Shown here: positions 17,094 through 26,981 of the stretch, piece by piece
How the letters are laid out: each line of letters starts with the position of its first letter
Position numbering within the stretch: the stretch's first letter is position 1
Assembly (NCBI RefSeq): GCF_000265405.1
Contig: NC_018010.1
Span: forward strand, 558,001 to 622,000
Origin: Belliella baltica DSM 15883
GTDB lineage: Bacteria > Bacteroidota > Bacteroidia > Cytophagales > Cyclobacteriaceae
Direction: 5' to 3'
Length of the DNA: 64,000 bases
Notes under the pieces: generated by a model
Database searches by the model: none
What the model was told of the DNA's origin: nothing
Seen by the model: the letters and a program-made list of their open reading frames with translations, nothing else
Program-made: the position numbers and the translations under genes

Positions 17094-18389
17094 TTATTTG
17101 AAATATTTCAAGTTGATCACTTCCTTTTCGGTAAGGAATCTGTATTTTCCTCTTGGAAGATCTTTTTTGTCAAGACCAGCATAAGTAACACGGTCTAGTG
17201 CAATCACTTCATATCCAAAATGTGCAAAAATTCTTCTTACAATTCTATTTCTCCCAACATGAATTTCTAAACCTAAAATAGTTTTGTCTTTTGAAAGCAC
17301 TTGCATATCATCCACTTTCACATCGCCATCTTCCAATGCAAAGCCTTCAAGAATTGTCTCTTCATCAGCTTTGGTCAGCGGCTTATCCAAAGTTACTTGG
17401 TAAATCTTCTTAATTTCATTGGAAGGATGCGAGAGCTTAGCAGCCAATTCCCCATCATTGGTAAATAGCAATAACCCTGTAGTATTTCTATCCAATCTAC
17501 CAACAGGAAATATGCGCTCTTTACAAGCATTGCCTACGAGCTCCATCACGGTCTTTCTTTCCATTGGGTCATCAGTTGTAGTGATGAAATCCTTTGGCTT
17601 GTTCAAGAGCAAATAAACTGGCTTTTCAGGATTGATATTTTTCCCCTTGTAAGTGACCACATCAGCTCTTTGAACTTTATAGCCCATTTCCATGATCGTT
17701 TCTCCATTCACTCTGATATCTCCATTTTGGATTAAAGTATCAGCTTCTCTTCTTGAACAGATTCCAGAATTAGAAATATATTTATTCAATCTAATTTCGT
17801 CATCATCCTGATTTTTATTGAGTTTTTTCTCAATTCTATCAAAATTATATTCAGGTCTGGGTTCAGCTGGAGCTTCATGAAACTTAGATTTCTGAGACTT
17901 TTTTCTAGCAGCCAATTTCTTATCAACATCAGACTTCTTCACCGTTTCAAAAACAGGCCTTTCATCTTTTCCTCTCCCTTTATAAACTGTCTTAAATTCA
18001 CCTGAATTTAATTTAGGGCCCGAGGTTTTAGATCTTGAACTAGTTTTCCCATAGGATGGATTATTTCTCCCTTCTTGTGGTTTTGGAGTATATTTCTTTT
18101 TTGGATAACCTTCTAAGCTGAATTCATCCTTTTTGGCTGAACTTGACTTGGCAGCATCTTCTTTTGATTTTCTTATGGGAGAAAATTTCTTTTCGTAAGG
18201 TCCATCTGATTTTTTAAAACTTGATTTAGATCCTCTTTCAGTTTTAAAATCATCTTTTGATCTGGATTTCTTAAAGTCTGAATCCTTTGAAAAATCTTTT
18301 TCTCTGTCACTTCTACCTTCTTTGTTGTAAGGCTTACTTGGTTTAGAATCTCTATTAGACCCTTGATTTCTATTATTATCTTTTTTCAT
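17094..18389 (-). CDS. rluB: 23S rRNA pseudouridine synthase, RluB/RsuA family
   Basis: 431 residues. The first ~190 are a disordered Lys/Ser/Asp/Arg-rich tail not found in proteobacterial RluB, but long charged N-termini of this kind are frequent in Bacteroidota. An S4 RNA-binding domain follows (IRLNKYISNSGICSRREADTL), then the synthase domain with the catalytic Asp in GRLDRNTTGLLLFTNDGE (near residue 300) and the closing GRNRIVRRIFAHFGYEV motif. It converts a uridine in the 23S peptidyl-transferase region (position 2605 in E. coli RluB). RluB, RluE, RluF and RsuA are similar, so the exact target is inferred. Confidence 0.9.
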   Translation of the reverse strand: MKKDNNRNQGSNRDSKPSKPYNKEGRSDREKDFSKDSDFKKSRSKDDFKTERGSKSSFKKSDGPYEKKFSPIRKSKEDAAKSSSAKKDEFSLEGYPKKKYTPKPQEGRNNPSYGKTSSRSKTSGPKLNSGEFKTVYKGRGKDERPVFETVKKSDVDKKLAARKKSQKSKFHEAPAEPRPEYNFDRIEKKLNKNQDDDEIRLNKYISNSGICSRREADTLIQNGDIRVNGETIMEMGYKVQRADVVTYKGKNINPEKPVYLLLNKPKDFITTTDDPMERKTVMELVGNACKERIFPVGRLDRNTTGLLLFTNDGELAAKLSHPSNEIKKIYQVTLDKPLTKADEETILEGFALEDGDVKVDDMQVLSKDKTILGLEIHVGRNRIVRRIFAHFGYEVIALDRVTYAGLDKKDLPRGKYRFLTEKEVINLKYFK

Positions 18390-18484
18390 TTTTCATGCAA
18401 CATCTCTGCTGTATTTTTTAGTAAGTCCACTTTAATTGAAAAGAATCTAAGCTCCTGAATTTAAAGGGGCTGCAAAGATAAGGA

Positions 18485-19291
18485 TTATTTCTGATAAAAA
18501 GCTTTGATTGCTGCCCTGACAGACCCATGTTTCAAAAGAAGATTTTTGGACTCTTCTTCTTTCAACCCAGTTGCTTCGGCTATCATCCTTGTACCCCTTT
18601 TGACAAGTTTTTCATTAGACAATTGCATATCAACCATCTTATTCCCTTTCACACGACCAAGCTTAATCATTACCGATGTTGAAATCATGTTCAGCACCAA
18701 TTTTTGAGCTGTTCCTGCTTTCATCCGAGTACTTCCTGTGACAAACTCTGGACCTACAATCACTTCAATTGGAAAGTCAACTTCATGAGCTAATGGTGTA
18801 TCGGCATTGCAAGTAATACATGCAGTCAACAAGTTTATTCCTTTGGCTTGTTTTACTCCACCAATGACATAAGGGGTGGTTCCAGAGGCGGCAATACCAA
18901 TCACGATATCACTGGCATGAAATCCATACGCACAAATGTCTTTCCAAGCTTGATTTTGATCATCTTCAGCATTTTCTACTGCCTTTCTAATGGCTTTATC
19001 ACCACCAGCTATAATCCCAATCACGCGATCATAAGACACTCCAAAGGTAGGAGGACACTCTGAAGCATCCAAAATCCCAAGTCTTCCACTTGTCCCAGCT
19101 CCAATATAAAAAAGTCTTCCTCCTTGCTCCATCCTTGGGACGATTTGCTCTACAAGAGCAATAATCAAAGGTAGAGCTTTCTCTACCGCAACAGCAACTT
19201 TATGATCTTCTTGATTAATATTCATCAATAAAGTGGCAATATCTAATTTCTCGAGATTGTTATATAGAGAATTACTTTCTGTGGTGTTCAT
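18485..19291 (-). CDS. murQ: N-acetylmuramic acid 6-phosphate etherase
   Basis: Splits MurNAc-6-phosphate into GlcNAc-6-phosphate and D-lactate in cell-wall recycling. About 268 residues of SIS-domain protein, with GRLFYIGAGTSGRLGILDAS, ECPPTFGV and the GSTRMKAGTAQKLVLNMIST signature. The ATG at 19291 (MNTTESNSLYNNLEKLD) is chosen over the in-frame ATG at 19321 because it fits the family N-terminus. It then overlaps the end of the kinase gene before it by 20 bases, suggesting translational coupling. Last gene of a four-gene minus-strand operon. Confidence 0.95.
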   Translation of the reverse strand: MNTTESNSLYNNLEKLDIATLLMNINQEDHKVAVAVEKALPLIIALVEQIVPRMEQGGRLFYIGAGTSGRLGILDASECPPTFGVSYDRVIGIIAGGDKAIRKAVENAEDDQNQAWKDICAYGFHASDIVIGIAASGTTPYVIGGVKQAKGINLLTACITCNADTPLAHEVDFPIEVIVGPEFVTGSTRMKAGTAQKLVLNMISTSVMIKLGRVKGNKMVDMQLSNEKLVKRGTRMIAEATGLKEEESKNLLLKHGSVRAAIKAFYQK

Positions 19292-20126
19292 TTTTCTTGT
19301 GATAAAGTGTGAGGCCTGCAATTGGGCTTTCTAGAATTAAATTAACGTGAACCCCTAGATCAAAAGCAGCATTTCTTAAAATATCACTGTTATGAAAAGC
19401 GATTGAACCAACAAAATTCACTTGCTTATTTTGGTAATCATCAAACTTCATTACATATTTTCTGAAAAAATCTTGAAAGGCATTCAAGTACAGCAAATAA
19501 CAATATGGATCAGCCTTGTTTTCTGTTAGAAATTTACAAAAAGATGCCATGTACCTCCCAGGAAAAGGATTCTTATAAACTTCATGAATGATCAGGTCAT
19601 AGCTAAGACCCAATTGATCCAATGCTTTTTGATAAATTGAATCAGGCAGTTCATTATAAAGAAAATCCTGCAAAAATTTTTTCCCTATACTAGATCCTCC
19701 ACCGAAATCTCCCAAAATATATCCTGGTGCAGGCATGGACCTTATGATTTCTTTACCATCATAATCACAACTATTGGAACCTGTTCCAAGAATACAAGCA
19801 ATTCCAGCCTCATGGCCACATGTGGCTTTAGCTGCGGCAAGCATATCATGTTCAATGATTATTTCTGCTTTAGTAAAAATAGAAGATAGTGCTAAACTTA
19901 CTTGAGTTTTCTTCGCATCGTTAGAACAACCTGCTCCATAATAAAAAATCTGATCGACTTGATTTGAAGAACTTAAAAGAAAATCCTCTTGGAGCAATTT
20001 GATCATTTCTTCTTTTGATTGGTAAGTCGGGTTGAAACCTATCCCACGATGCTGCACAATCGAACCATCATCAGCAATCAATCTCCAGTCTGTTTTACTT
20101 GAACCGCTATCTGCTATTAAAATCAT
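19272..20126 (-). CDS. BadF/BcrA-type amino sugar kinase (MurK-like)
   Basis: 284 residues of the BadF/BadG/BcrA/BcrD ATPase family within the actin/hexokinase fold. The phosphate-1 loop is MILIADSGSSKTDWRLI, the central motif GIACILGTGSNSC, and phosphate-2/adenosine segments include GYILGDFGGGSSIGK. Relatives phosphorylate GlcNAc, and MurK of Clostridium phosphorylates both MurNAc and GlcNAc. The 20-base overlap with murQ makes MurNAc kinase activity likely here, giving a MurNAc to MurNAc-6P to GlcNAc-6P route. Substrate choice is inferred from context. Confidence 0.85.
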   Translation of the reverse strand: MILIADSGSSKTDWRLIADDGSIVQHRGIGFNPTYQSKEEMIKLLQEDFLLSSSNQVDQIFYYGAGCSNDAKKTQVSLALSSIFTKAEIIIEHDMLAAAKATCGHEAGIACILGTGSNSCDYDGKEIIRSMPAPGYILGDFGGGSSIGKKFLQDFLYNELPDSIYQKALDQLGLSYDLIIHEVYKNPFPGRYMASFCKFLTENKADPYCYLLYLNAFQDFFRKYVMKFDDYQNKQVNFVGSIAFHNSDILRNAAFDLGVHVNLILESPIAGLTLYHKKNEHHRK

Positions 20127-20130
20127 TTTC

Positions 20131-20358
20131 TTAAATCAATTGTCCTATAGGATCAAATTTCACAAAAACTTTTTCGGTATGTGGAGCATCGACAAGTTCC
20201 TCAGTCAAATCTTGTCCTGCCCAATGCTCATAATGCTTTCCGTTTTTCCAAAGTCTTGATGCTGTCACATCATAAATCACACCTTTGAAGGCTATCCAAA
20301 TCTCAGGTCTATCTTGCCCATTTCTCAAAGCAAGTTGCTGCCTTGTATATGTTTTCAT
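20131..20358 (-). CDS. Small cytochrome b5-like haem/steroid-binding protein
   Basis: 75 residues consisting only of a cytochrome b5-like domain: KTYTRQQLALRNGQDRPEIW, then IAFKGVIYDVT, then HYEHWAGQDLTEEL and DAPHTEKVF. The classical HPGG haem motif is replaced, with two histidines (in the HYEH segment and in APHTE) as possible ligands. No signal peptide, so cytoplasmic. It begins one base before the stop-adjacent end of the arginase-fold gene and ends four bases before the kinase start, so it is in the middle of the operon. Ligand and role are unknown. Confidence 0.8.
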   Translation of the reverse strand: MKTYTRQQLALRNGQDRPEIWIAFKGVIYDVTASRLWKNGKHYEHWAGQDLTEELVDAPHTEKVFVKFDPIGQLI

Positions 20359-20359
20359 C

Positions 20360-21511
20360 TCAAAACAATTTTAATTGGGCATTGATCCATCTTTCTGGGA
20401 TTTCACCTGATTGTGCCATTTGGTAATCCTTGTAGCTGCATGGGATTATGGTCGTTCTTTCAAACTTCTCTTGATCATTTTGAGGGATTTCCATCCACCA
20501 TTTATCACTTCTTTTACTTTTATAAAAGATGATAATGGAGGGCTTTGTATCCAAGGAGACAGTATACTTTATATAGTCATTACTTTTGAAACTTAGACTA
20601 TCTTTCCTATCATAAAAACCTTCAATAAAATACCAAATCATGGTAGCAATGATTGAGGCTGTTTTATTTCTACTATCATCATAATATGGTTGATAGCCAT
20701 AAATCCCAAAAGAGCTCAATTTTTCATTCATTCCAGCAAATCGACAAATCTGACAAGCCTCTTCCCCTGTCAATCCAAAAGGCTGAGCATCTGCAGCACC
20801 TGGAGCATCGGAAGATTGGATCGCACAAACGTCAAAACTCATCAAATCTGCATTTCTGATTAGGGGTTCAATTTCTTTGAAATTTGCTCTTACATTACCA
20901 AGTCTGATATGATCAAAATATAATTTCTCCATCACATTGATTAAGTCCTTGTCCACCAAAAAACTTTGATATGCCAAATGGGAATAATTAAAAAGGAAAT
21001 TGGGCTGGTGAAGTATGATATTTTGCGTGTGAGTTTGATAAGGAAGCCCATCCTCTTCCATGTCTATTTTGGCGTCAACAGTTACCAGGCTGACGAGTTT
21101 CTTTAATTTTTGATAAGAGAGATACTGTCCGTAATCCAAGTCGTGCGATCCTCCAATATAAATTGGAAGGATTTGCTTTTTCAAGAGAAACTCACCAACA
21201 GTTTTGAGTATTTCGATAGATTCTTCTAGGGTATCCCCAGAAAGGAGATCTCCAAGATCCACTATCTTATACAATGCTTCACCTTTTTTAAGGTGATAGA
21301 GTTTTTCTCTAATCTCAATGGCAGATCTTTCTATTGTATCAGCATGCTTCATCCCTCTTTTTTCGGATAAGCCTACAATCGCAATCTGTACACCTTTTAT
21401 GTCGGGAAAAGTATCCCCATGAAAATGAATAAAATTAAAGAAAGAATTGTGTGCAAATTTCTGATTGGTGATAATTTCAGGAACTGGCTCAAAGAAAGAT
21501 TTGAGATTCAT
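20360..21511 (-). CDS. Arginase/formimidoylglutamase-family protein with altered metal site
   Basis: 383 residues with the ureohydrolase fold. The first metal motif is present (GGSHD, residues 120-124), but the DAHxD motif reads DAKID (146-150, Lys for the His ligand) and the SxDxDxxDP motif reads SFDVCAIQSSDAP (225-237), losing one Asp. Ureohydrolases need two Mn ions held by these residues, so normal arginase, agmatinase or formimidoylglutamase activity is doubtful. It has about 80 extra C-terminal residues ending in a basic-aromatic tail (SKRSDKWWMEIP, ERWINAQLKLF). First gene of the operon with the b5-like protein, kinase and murQ. Automatic annotation as formimidoylglutamase should be read with care. 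Confidence 0.8.
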   Translation of the reverse strand: MNLKSFFEPVPEIITNQKFAHNSFFNFIHFHGDTFPDIKGVQIAIVGLSEKRGMKHADTIERSAIEIREKLYHLKKGEALYKIVDLGDLLSGDTLEESIEILKTVGEFLLKKQILPIYIGGSHDLDYGQYLSYQKLKKLVSLVTVDAKIDMEEDGLPYQTHTQNIILHQPNFLFNYSHLAYQSFLVDKDLINVMEKLYFDHIRLGNVRANFKEIEPLIRNADLMSFDVCAIQSSDAPGAADAQPFGLTGEEACQICRFAGMNEKLSSFGIYGYQPYYDDSRNKTASIIATMIWYFIEGFYDRKDSLSFKSNDYIKYTVSLDTKPSIIIFYKSKRSDKWWMEIPQNDQEKFERTTIIPCSYKDYQMAQSGEIPERWINAQLKLF

Positions 21512-21561
21512 AGATTGTTGCTAAGTCTTTTTCAAAAATAAGTAAAAAAATCAGAGTGAAA

Positions 21562-21587
21562 TAAAAAAGTCCCGCTATTGCGGGACT
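21562..21587 (-). terminator. nqrF terminator
   Basis: AGTCCCGC (21568-21575) pairs with GCGGGACT (21580-21587) around TATT. On the minus strand it is followed by six T. It separates nqrF from the arginase-fold operon. Confidence 0.88.
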
Positions 21588-21598
21588 CTATTTATAAA

Positions 21599-22903
21599 TT
21601 AACCTCCAAAGTCATCAAACCTGATATTCTCTTGAGGAACTCCCATATCATCTAGAAGCTTCAATACTGCTGCATTCATCAATGGAGGACCACAAAGGTA
21701 AAATTCAACTTCATCTGGCTCTGGGTGATCTTTCAAATAATTATCGTAAAGTACTTGGTGGATAAATCCAACATATCCATCACCTTCTCTATCGTCCAAA
21801 GATTTTTTGACTTTCCAATTGTCTTCTGGAAGTGGCTCAGATAAGCCTATGTGGAAATTGAAATTTGGGAAATCTTTTTCGATATCTCTAAACTGAGGAG
21901 TATAGAACAACTCTTTTTTGGATCTACCACCATACCAATAAGATACTTTTCTGTCTGTTTTCTCTGTATGGAATAAATGGAAAATATGAGATCTAAGTGG
22001 AGCCATTCCTGCACCACCACCGATGTAGATCATTTCTCTATCAGTTGGGTTGATATGGAATTCACCATAAGGACCCGAAATGGTCACTTTATCACCTGGC
22101 TTTTGAGCAAACACGTATGAAGAACAAACTCCTGGATTTACATCCATCCATTTGTTATTCGCTCTATCCCATGGTGGAGTAGCAATACGAATGGTCAACA
22201 TAACAATATTTCCTTCTGCAGGATGGTTTGCCATTGAGTAGGCTCTAAACAACTCTTCGTCATTCTTCATCACTAGATCCCAAAGACCAAACTTATCCCA
22301 ATCACTTTGATAAACATCTTTAGGGTGACCCAAGTCTGGGTGAGGTGTGATGTCCATATCCTTGAAATTGACAGTTATAGCTGGAACGTCAATTTGGATA
22401 TATCCTCCAGACTCAAAATCTAGATTTTCACCTTCTGGAAGTTTAACTTTAAATTCTTTAATAAATGTGGATACGTTATAGTTTGAAATAACTTCACATT
22501 CCCATTTCTTAATTCCAAATATTTCTTCTGGAATTCTGATTTTCATGTCTTGTTTTACTTTTACTTGACATGAAAGTCTTACATTACCTTGCTTTTCTGC
22601 TCTACTCAAGTGACCTTCTTCTGTAGGAAGAACTTCTCCACCACCATCTTCTATGACGCACTTACACATTGCGCAAGTACCCCCTCCACCGCAAGCGGAT
22701 GGCAAGAAGATTTTTTTGTTACCCAAGGTATTCAACAAAGTTGAACCAGCAGATGTCACAATTGGATTGCTCTCATCACCATTAATGATGATTTTGACAT
22801 CTCCAGAGTTGACTAGCTTAGATTGGGCAAACAAAAGGATAAAAACGAGTAGCAGAATAATCAGTGTAAATGCTACAATCGAGGTAATAATTACTGAACC
22901 CAT
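21599..22903 (-). CDS. nqrF: Na+-translocating NADH:quinone reductase subunit F
   Basis: 434 residues. An N-terminal membrane helix (about 5-26) anchors the NADH-oxidising entry subunit of Na+-NQR. The 2Fe-2S ferredoxin domain has Cys71, Cys77, Cys80 and Cys112 ([10 protein letters not shown] and LSCQV). The FAD domain shows RAYSMANHP, and the NADH domain [12 protein letters not shown] and YLCGPPLMN. The C-terminus RFDDFGG matches family members. It has its own terminator, and neither flank carries other nqr genes: upstream is accD, downstream an unrelated operon. The rest of the complex must be elsewhere. Confidence 0.96.
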   Translation of the reverse strand: MGSVIITSIVAFTLIILLLVFILLFAQSKLVNSGDVKIIINGDESNPIVTSAGSTLLNTLGNKKIFLPSACGGGGTCAMCKCVIEDGGGEVLPTEEGHLSRAEKQGNVRLSCQVKVKQDMKIRIPEEIFGIKKWECEVISNYNVSTFIKEFKVKLPEGENLDFESGGYIQIDVPAITVNFKDMDITPHPDLGHPKDVYQSDWDKFGLWDLVMKNDEELFRAYSMANHPAEGNIVMLTIRIATPPWDRANNKWMDVNPGVCSSYVFAQKPGDKVTISGPYGEFHINPTDREMIYIGGGAGMAPLRSHIFHLFHTEKTDRKVSYWYGGRSKKELFYTPQFRDIEKDFPNFNFHIGLSEPLPEDNWKVKKSLDDREGDGYVGFIHQVLYDNYLKDHPEPDEVEFYLCGPPLMNAAVLKLLDDMGVPQENIRFDDFGG

Positions 22904-23044
22904 TTAATGATAATTTTTACTTTTAATTTTTCAGTATTTAGTCCCTACTTAGGGAATACAAATATATTTATAAATAGATAAAGAAGGTCAAAATCTATAT
23001 GAATTTTGCCACTTTTATCCTTAATGATCTTAAGTTGTAACTGA

Positions 23045-23887
23045 TTAATTGTTCAGTAAGTTTAACAAAGTTGTCAATCTGTTCTTCAACTGCCTTCTAT
23101 CGATGATAAAATCTAAAAATCCATGTTCCAAAACGAACTCAGAACTCTGAAATCCTTTGGGTAGATCTTTACCTATGGTTTCTCTAATAACCCTAGGACC
23201 GGCAAACCCAATTAAGGCTCCGGGCTCTGCTATGTTGAAATCCCCTAACATGGCATAAGAAGCGGTAACTCCACCGGTAGTAGGATCAGTTAATAATGAA
23301 ATGTATGGGATTCCTGCTTTGTCTAGAAGAGCGAGTTTAGCAGAGGTTTTTGCCATTTGCATTAAGCTAAATCCTGCTTCCATCATCCTTGCGCCTCCTG
23401 ATTTTGAAATCATCAGAAATGGAATTTTCTCTTTTAGTGAGTAATCAATTGCTCTTGCAATTTTCTCTCCAACGACCGAACCCATGGATCCTCCAATAAA
23501 GTTGAAGTCCATACAAGAAACAACTAGGTCTAAACCATTCATTTTCCCTACTGCTGTTCTTACAGCATCATTCAATTCTGTCTTGGCAATAGTTGCATCA
23601 ATTCTCGATGTATATGGTTTGGTATCGACAAATTTCAAAGGATCTCCAGATGTCATATTGGCATCTATTTCCTTAAATTTATTTCCATCAAATAATATTT
23701 CAAAATATTCTTTTGACCCAATCTTTACATGGTAATCATCATCGGGACAAACGTAAGAATTATGCTTTAATTCACGTGTATGAATGATATTTCCCTTAGG
23801 TGTTTTAAACCACAGGCCATCAGGAGCATCTTTCTTTTCCTCTGTTGAGGTCTTTATTCCTTTATCTGTTCTTTTAAACCAAGCCAT
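23045..23887 (-). CDS. accD: Acetyl-CoA carboxylase carboxyltransferase subunit beta
   Basis: 280 residues. With AccA it transfers CO2 from carboxybiotin to acetyl-CoA to make malonyl-CoA for fatty acids. The crotonase-like core is well conserved ([72 protein letters not shown]). The N-terminal zinc ribbon is degenerate: of the four Cys in E. coli AccD only Cys47 remains (positions 29, 32 and 50 are Thr, Gly and Asp). Zinc ribbon loss occurs in other Bacteroidota as far as I recall. Stands alone on the minus strand. Confidence 0.97.
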   Translation of the reverse strand: MAWFKRTDKGIKTSTEEKKDAPDGLWFKTPKGNIIHTRELKHNSYVCPDDDYHVKIGSKEYFEILFDGNKFKEIDANMTSGDPLKFVDTKPYTSRIDATIAKTELNDAVRTAVGKMNGLDLVVSCMDFNFIGGSMGSVVGEKIARAIDYSLKEKIPFLMISKSGGARMMEAGFSLMQMAKTSAKLALLDKAGIPYISLLTDPTTGGVTASYAMLGDFNIAEPGALIGFAGPRVIRETIGKDLPKGFQSSEFVLEHGFLDFIIDRRQLKNRLTTLLNLLNN

Positions 23888-24153
23888 AATTTATTCTTGT
23901 TAATCCCTGAATATTTATTTCAGGGATTACAAATTTATAGGTTATATCCATTAAATAAAATTACACCAGTAAGTTCCTCAAAGTCAAAACAAGTAAATAG
24001 CTTAAAATCAAGCACTAGAAGTGTTGATGGAAAGAGATTATGGAATTTCAATCCTGTAGTTTTTTTTAAATACCTTTTAGTTCGAATTGGGTATTTGTAT
24101 TCTGCTGAATAAGCATGATATTCAAGGTTGAAACCCCAAATATATCTTCAGAC

Positions 24154-25779
24154 ATGAATCTGATCACCTTATTGAGTCTTTCTGCTTTTGTATTGATTGC
24201 TGCATATTTCATTTATGGTAAATATGTTTTTAAAAAATTTAAACTTGACAATAAGAATATCACGCCCTCACATCAGCTATCTGATGGTATTGACTACATC
24301 CCAAGTAAGCCAATAGTTGTATTGGGGCATCATTTCGCATCTATTGCAGGTGCTGGGCCTATAGTAGGGCCAATCATTGCATTGACATTTGGATGGATTC
24401 CTGCTGTGATTTGGATTCTAGTGGGAGGGATATTTTTTGGTGCAGTTCATGATTTAGGTAGTATGGCTGCCTCTTTAAAAAACCAAGGAAAATCTATTGG
24501 AGTAATTATCCAAAATAACATCGGATACAGAGGTAAGCAACTTTTTATACTTTTCAGCTTTTCAACCTTGATTCTCATCATTGGTGTTTTTGCAGATATC
24601 ATCGCCAAAACTTTTGTGAGTAATCCTGGAGTTGCGTCGGCATCTTTGCTCTTTATTTTCTTGGCTGTATTATTTGGGTTTGTAAGTAAGGCTGTTGGAG
24701 ATAAAAAAATGGCATTCATCATCATTTCCATTATTGGAATCGTCTTGATGTATTACTTTGTGTATTTGGGAATGCTATTTCCAATCGTCCTAGATTATCA
24801 AACTTGGATTTACATTTTACTAGCTTATGCATTTATTGCTTCGGTTAGTCCCATGTCCATGCTGCTTCAGCCAAGGGATTATTTAAATAGCTTTTTACTT
24901 TATGGATTAATCATAGCCGCGGTTATTGGTGTTTTTATCGCCAACCCTACTATCGTCATGGATAATGACATTCATTTTACTTCTGAGAATTTGGGATATA
25001 TTTTCCCTGTTCTATTTGTAACTATCGCCTGTGGCGCAATCAGTGGGTTTCACTCTTTGGTCGCTTCAGGAACTACTTCAAAGCAAATAGACAAAGAAGG
25101 TGACGCTAAAATCGTGGGTTTTGGAGGCATGCTGATTGAATCTTTTCTCGCAATTATTGCTGTTGCAGCGGTAGTTGTCCTATCAAGAGCGGAGTATCTA
25201 GAGAAAATAGACACTTTAGGCCCCGTGCCTTTGTTTGCGAATGGCTTGGGAAATATTATCTCTAGCTTAGGGATATCAGAAGGGTTTGGGATTGGATTCG
25301 TTGCATTGACAGTATCCGCATTTGCTTTGACAACTTTGGATACTTGTACACGATTGGCTCGATTCACCTTTCAGGAATATTTCGAAGATGTGAAAAATCC
25401 TATCGGTGTGAAGCTTGCAAAAAATCGCTACCTCTCAACAAGTATTGTCATTGTACTTTCTGTTCTTTTATTGACATCTGGAGGATTCAGTGTCTTGTGG
25501 CCCATCTTCGGATCCGCAAACCAACTTTTGGCAGCATTGGCATTATTGGCAATCTCAGTTTATCTCATCAGACAAAAGACCAATGCTACCTTTGTCTTGA
25601 TTCCGATGTTCTTTATGTTTACAGTTACTTTGACTTCCTTGGCATTATTTGCTTGGAAGAATTTCCAAGAGCAAGGATATATTTTAACTGGAATCGCAGT
25701 GATACTATTTATTTTATCATTGGCTTTGATTCTTTTGGCAGGGAAAAGTTTGAGAAAGGAGACTAGTCTTTTAGGCTAA
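24154..25779 (+). CDS. cstA: CstA-family peptide/pyruvate transporter
   Basis: About 541 residues with 14 or more hydrophobic segments. The family signature HHFASIAGAGPIVGPIIAL lies in the first third, followed by GGIFFGAVHDLG. Conserved ISGFHSLVASGTTSKQ and a TLDTCTRLARF block come later, then GSANQLLAALALL. CstA proteins import peptides or pyruvate during starvation. The ATG at 24154 (MNLITLLSLSAF) is preferred over the in-frame ATG at 24115, because the extra 13 residues do not fit the family. Shorter than E. coli CstA (701 residues) but normal for the short subgroup. Confidence 0.9.
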   Translation: MNLITLLSLSAFVLIAAYFIYGKYVFKKFKLDNKNITPSHQLSDGIDYIPSKPIVVLGHHFASIAGAGPIVGPIIALTFGWIPAVIWILVGGIFFGAVHDLGSMAASLKNQGKSIGVIIQNNIGYRGKQLFILFSFSTLILIIGVFADIIAKTFVSNPGVASASLLFIFLAVLFGFVSKAVGDKKMAFIIISIIGIVLMYYFVYLGMLFPIVLDYQTWIYILLAYAFIASVSPMSMLLQPRDYLNSFLLYGLIIAAVIGVFIANPTIVMDNDIHFTSENLGYIFPVLFVTIACGAISGFHSLVASGTTSKQIDKEGDAKIVGFGGMLIESFLAIIAVAAVVVLSRAEYLEKIDTLGPVPLFANGLGNIISSLGISEGFGIGFVALTVSAFALTTLDTCTRLARFTFQEYFEDVKNPIGVKLAKNRYLSTSIVIVLSVLLLTSGGFSVLWPIFGSANQLLAALALLAISVYLIRQKTNATFVLIPMFFMFTVTLTSLALFAWKNFQEQGYILTGIAVILFILSLALILLAGKSLRKETSLLG

Positions 25780-25798
25780 TCCCCCTAATAAAACATAA

Positions 25799-26911
25799 TT
25801 AATCAATACTATTAAATACTTCTTTAACCTTCTTCGGAATCCTCCAAGCCAAATTCATATTGATTAGATAATCTGCAAAAGCAGCATCACCGTGTCTTCG
25901 GTTTTCAGGAGTGGACTCAATGATGTCAGTCAAACTTCGTGTTCTATTCCTGATTAATGCCACTGGAACAGTTAAAGTCGTGGTAAAATTACCCAGCATA
26001 TAACTTATCCTTGGCTCAACAGAAACAATATATCCCGGTCTACGAAACCCATCACTTTCTCCAATCAAGTCTCTTATTGGAATTCCTTCAGCTCTTCCTC
26101 CCAATGAAATTCCCAGTCCGTGAAGCCTAGGAATTGGCTTAAAAAGACCTGCTCTAAAAGCAAATTGATCAGGAACACTCATGATTGATTCAGATGCTCT
26201 GCTCCTATTTGTCATAGTCCCATTGGTATTTCTTGGATTAAACATATAGAATCCATCATAGTATAAAAAGAAATTAGAGCGCAAATTCCAAATCCCCTGC
26301 GCATCTACTATCAGTCCCAATCCACCATCTCCTAACTGAATAGATTGATCAACAGGTCTTACTTCTGAAGTACCATTTGGACCTACATTATAAAATGTGC
26401 TTTGAGCATTGTAATCGCCCGTTGGAATTTTGATTCCAAAACCTATTGCTGTATTTCCTTTCTTCGCTTTTTCTGAAGGTAGCAACCAATAGCCAGCCCC
26501 AATTCGCATATCTGCCAATCCTTTAGAATAAGTCTTATGGCGTGAATTTCTTCCATGTTCATATAAAGAACTTCTTTCATTGTAAGCAAAAGGCAATGAA
26601 ACTACAGCATAAGCTCTCTCCGAAATGGCATAACTTACATTGAGATCCACTCCATGCGACCAGTTAATCACTTCGGTATTGTCTGCAACTCGATTTGGGT
26701 GCTCTTCTGTACCGCTGAAGTGTCGGAATGACTTAAAATAGCGATAATTTGAGCTAATATTCCATTCTCCTTTTTCAAGGATATTTCCTTGTCCAACTGC
26801 ATTTCCTATACCCGAAAATTGCCTAATCGCCACGCAACCTTGCGCATGGATTTGAGTTTGTACAAAAAAAAGTACAATCATACCAAGGATTATTGGTAAT
26901 AATCTTTTCAT
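25799..26911 (-). CDS. Outer-membrane beta-barrel protein, putative transporter
   Basis: About 370 residues with a signal peptide (MKRLLPIILGMIVLFFVQTQIHAQ, split here for length at the cleavage site AQ). The mature protein is a run of alternating amphipathic strands (for example YAVVSLPFAY, IGFGIKIPTGDYN, RAGLFKPIPRLHGLGISLGG) ending in an aromatic/hydrophobic strand, as in 12-14-stranded barrels of the phenol-degradation MetA-like type. IKIPTGDY is a recurrent motif in such proteins. The start at 26911 is chosen because the in-frame ATG at 26968 precedes the signal peptide by 19 unlikely residues. Substrate unknown. Confidence 0.75.
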   Translation of the reverse strand: MKRLLPIILGMIVLFFVQTQIHAQGCVAIRQFSGIGNAVGQGNILEKGEWNISSNYRYFKSFRHFSGTEEHPNRVADNTEVINWSHGVDLNVSYAISERAYAVVSLPFAYNERSSLYEHGRNSRHKTYSKGLADMRIGAGYWLLPSEKAKKGNTAIGFGIKIPTGDYNAQSTFYNVGPNGTSEVRPVDQSIQLGDGGLGLIVDAQGIWNLRSNFFLYYDGFYMFNPRNTNGTMTNRSRASESIMSVPDQFAFRAGLFKPIPRLHGLGISLGGRAEGIPIRDLIGESDGFRRPGYIVSVEPRISYMLGNFTTTLTVPVALIRNRTRSLTDIIESTPENRRHGDAAFADYLINMNLAWRIPKKVKEVFNSID

Positions 26912-26981
26912 AATAATTTTTAAGTTAAAATTTGAAATTGTTTGAATATTAAAAATCAATCCATTCAAAATTGGAGAAATA

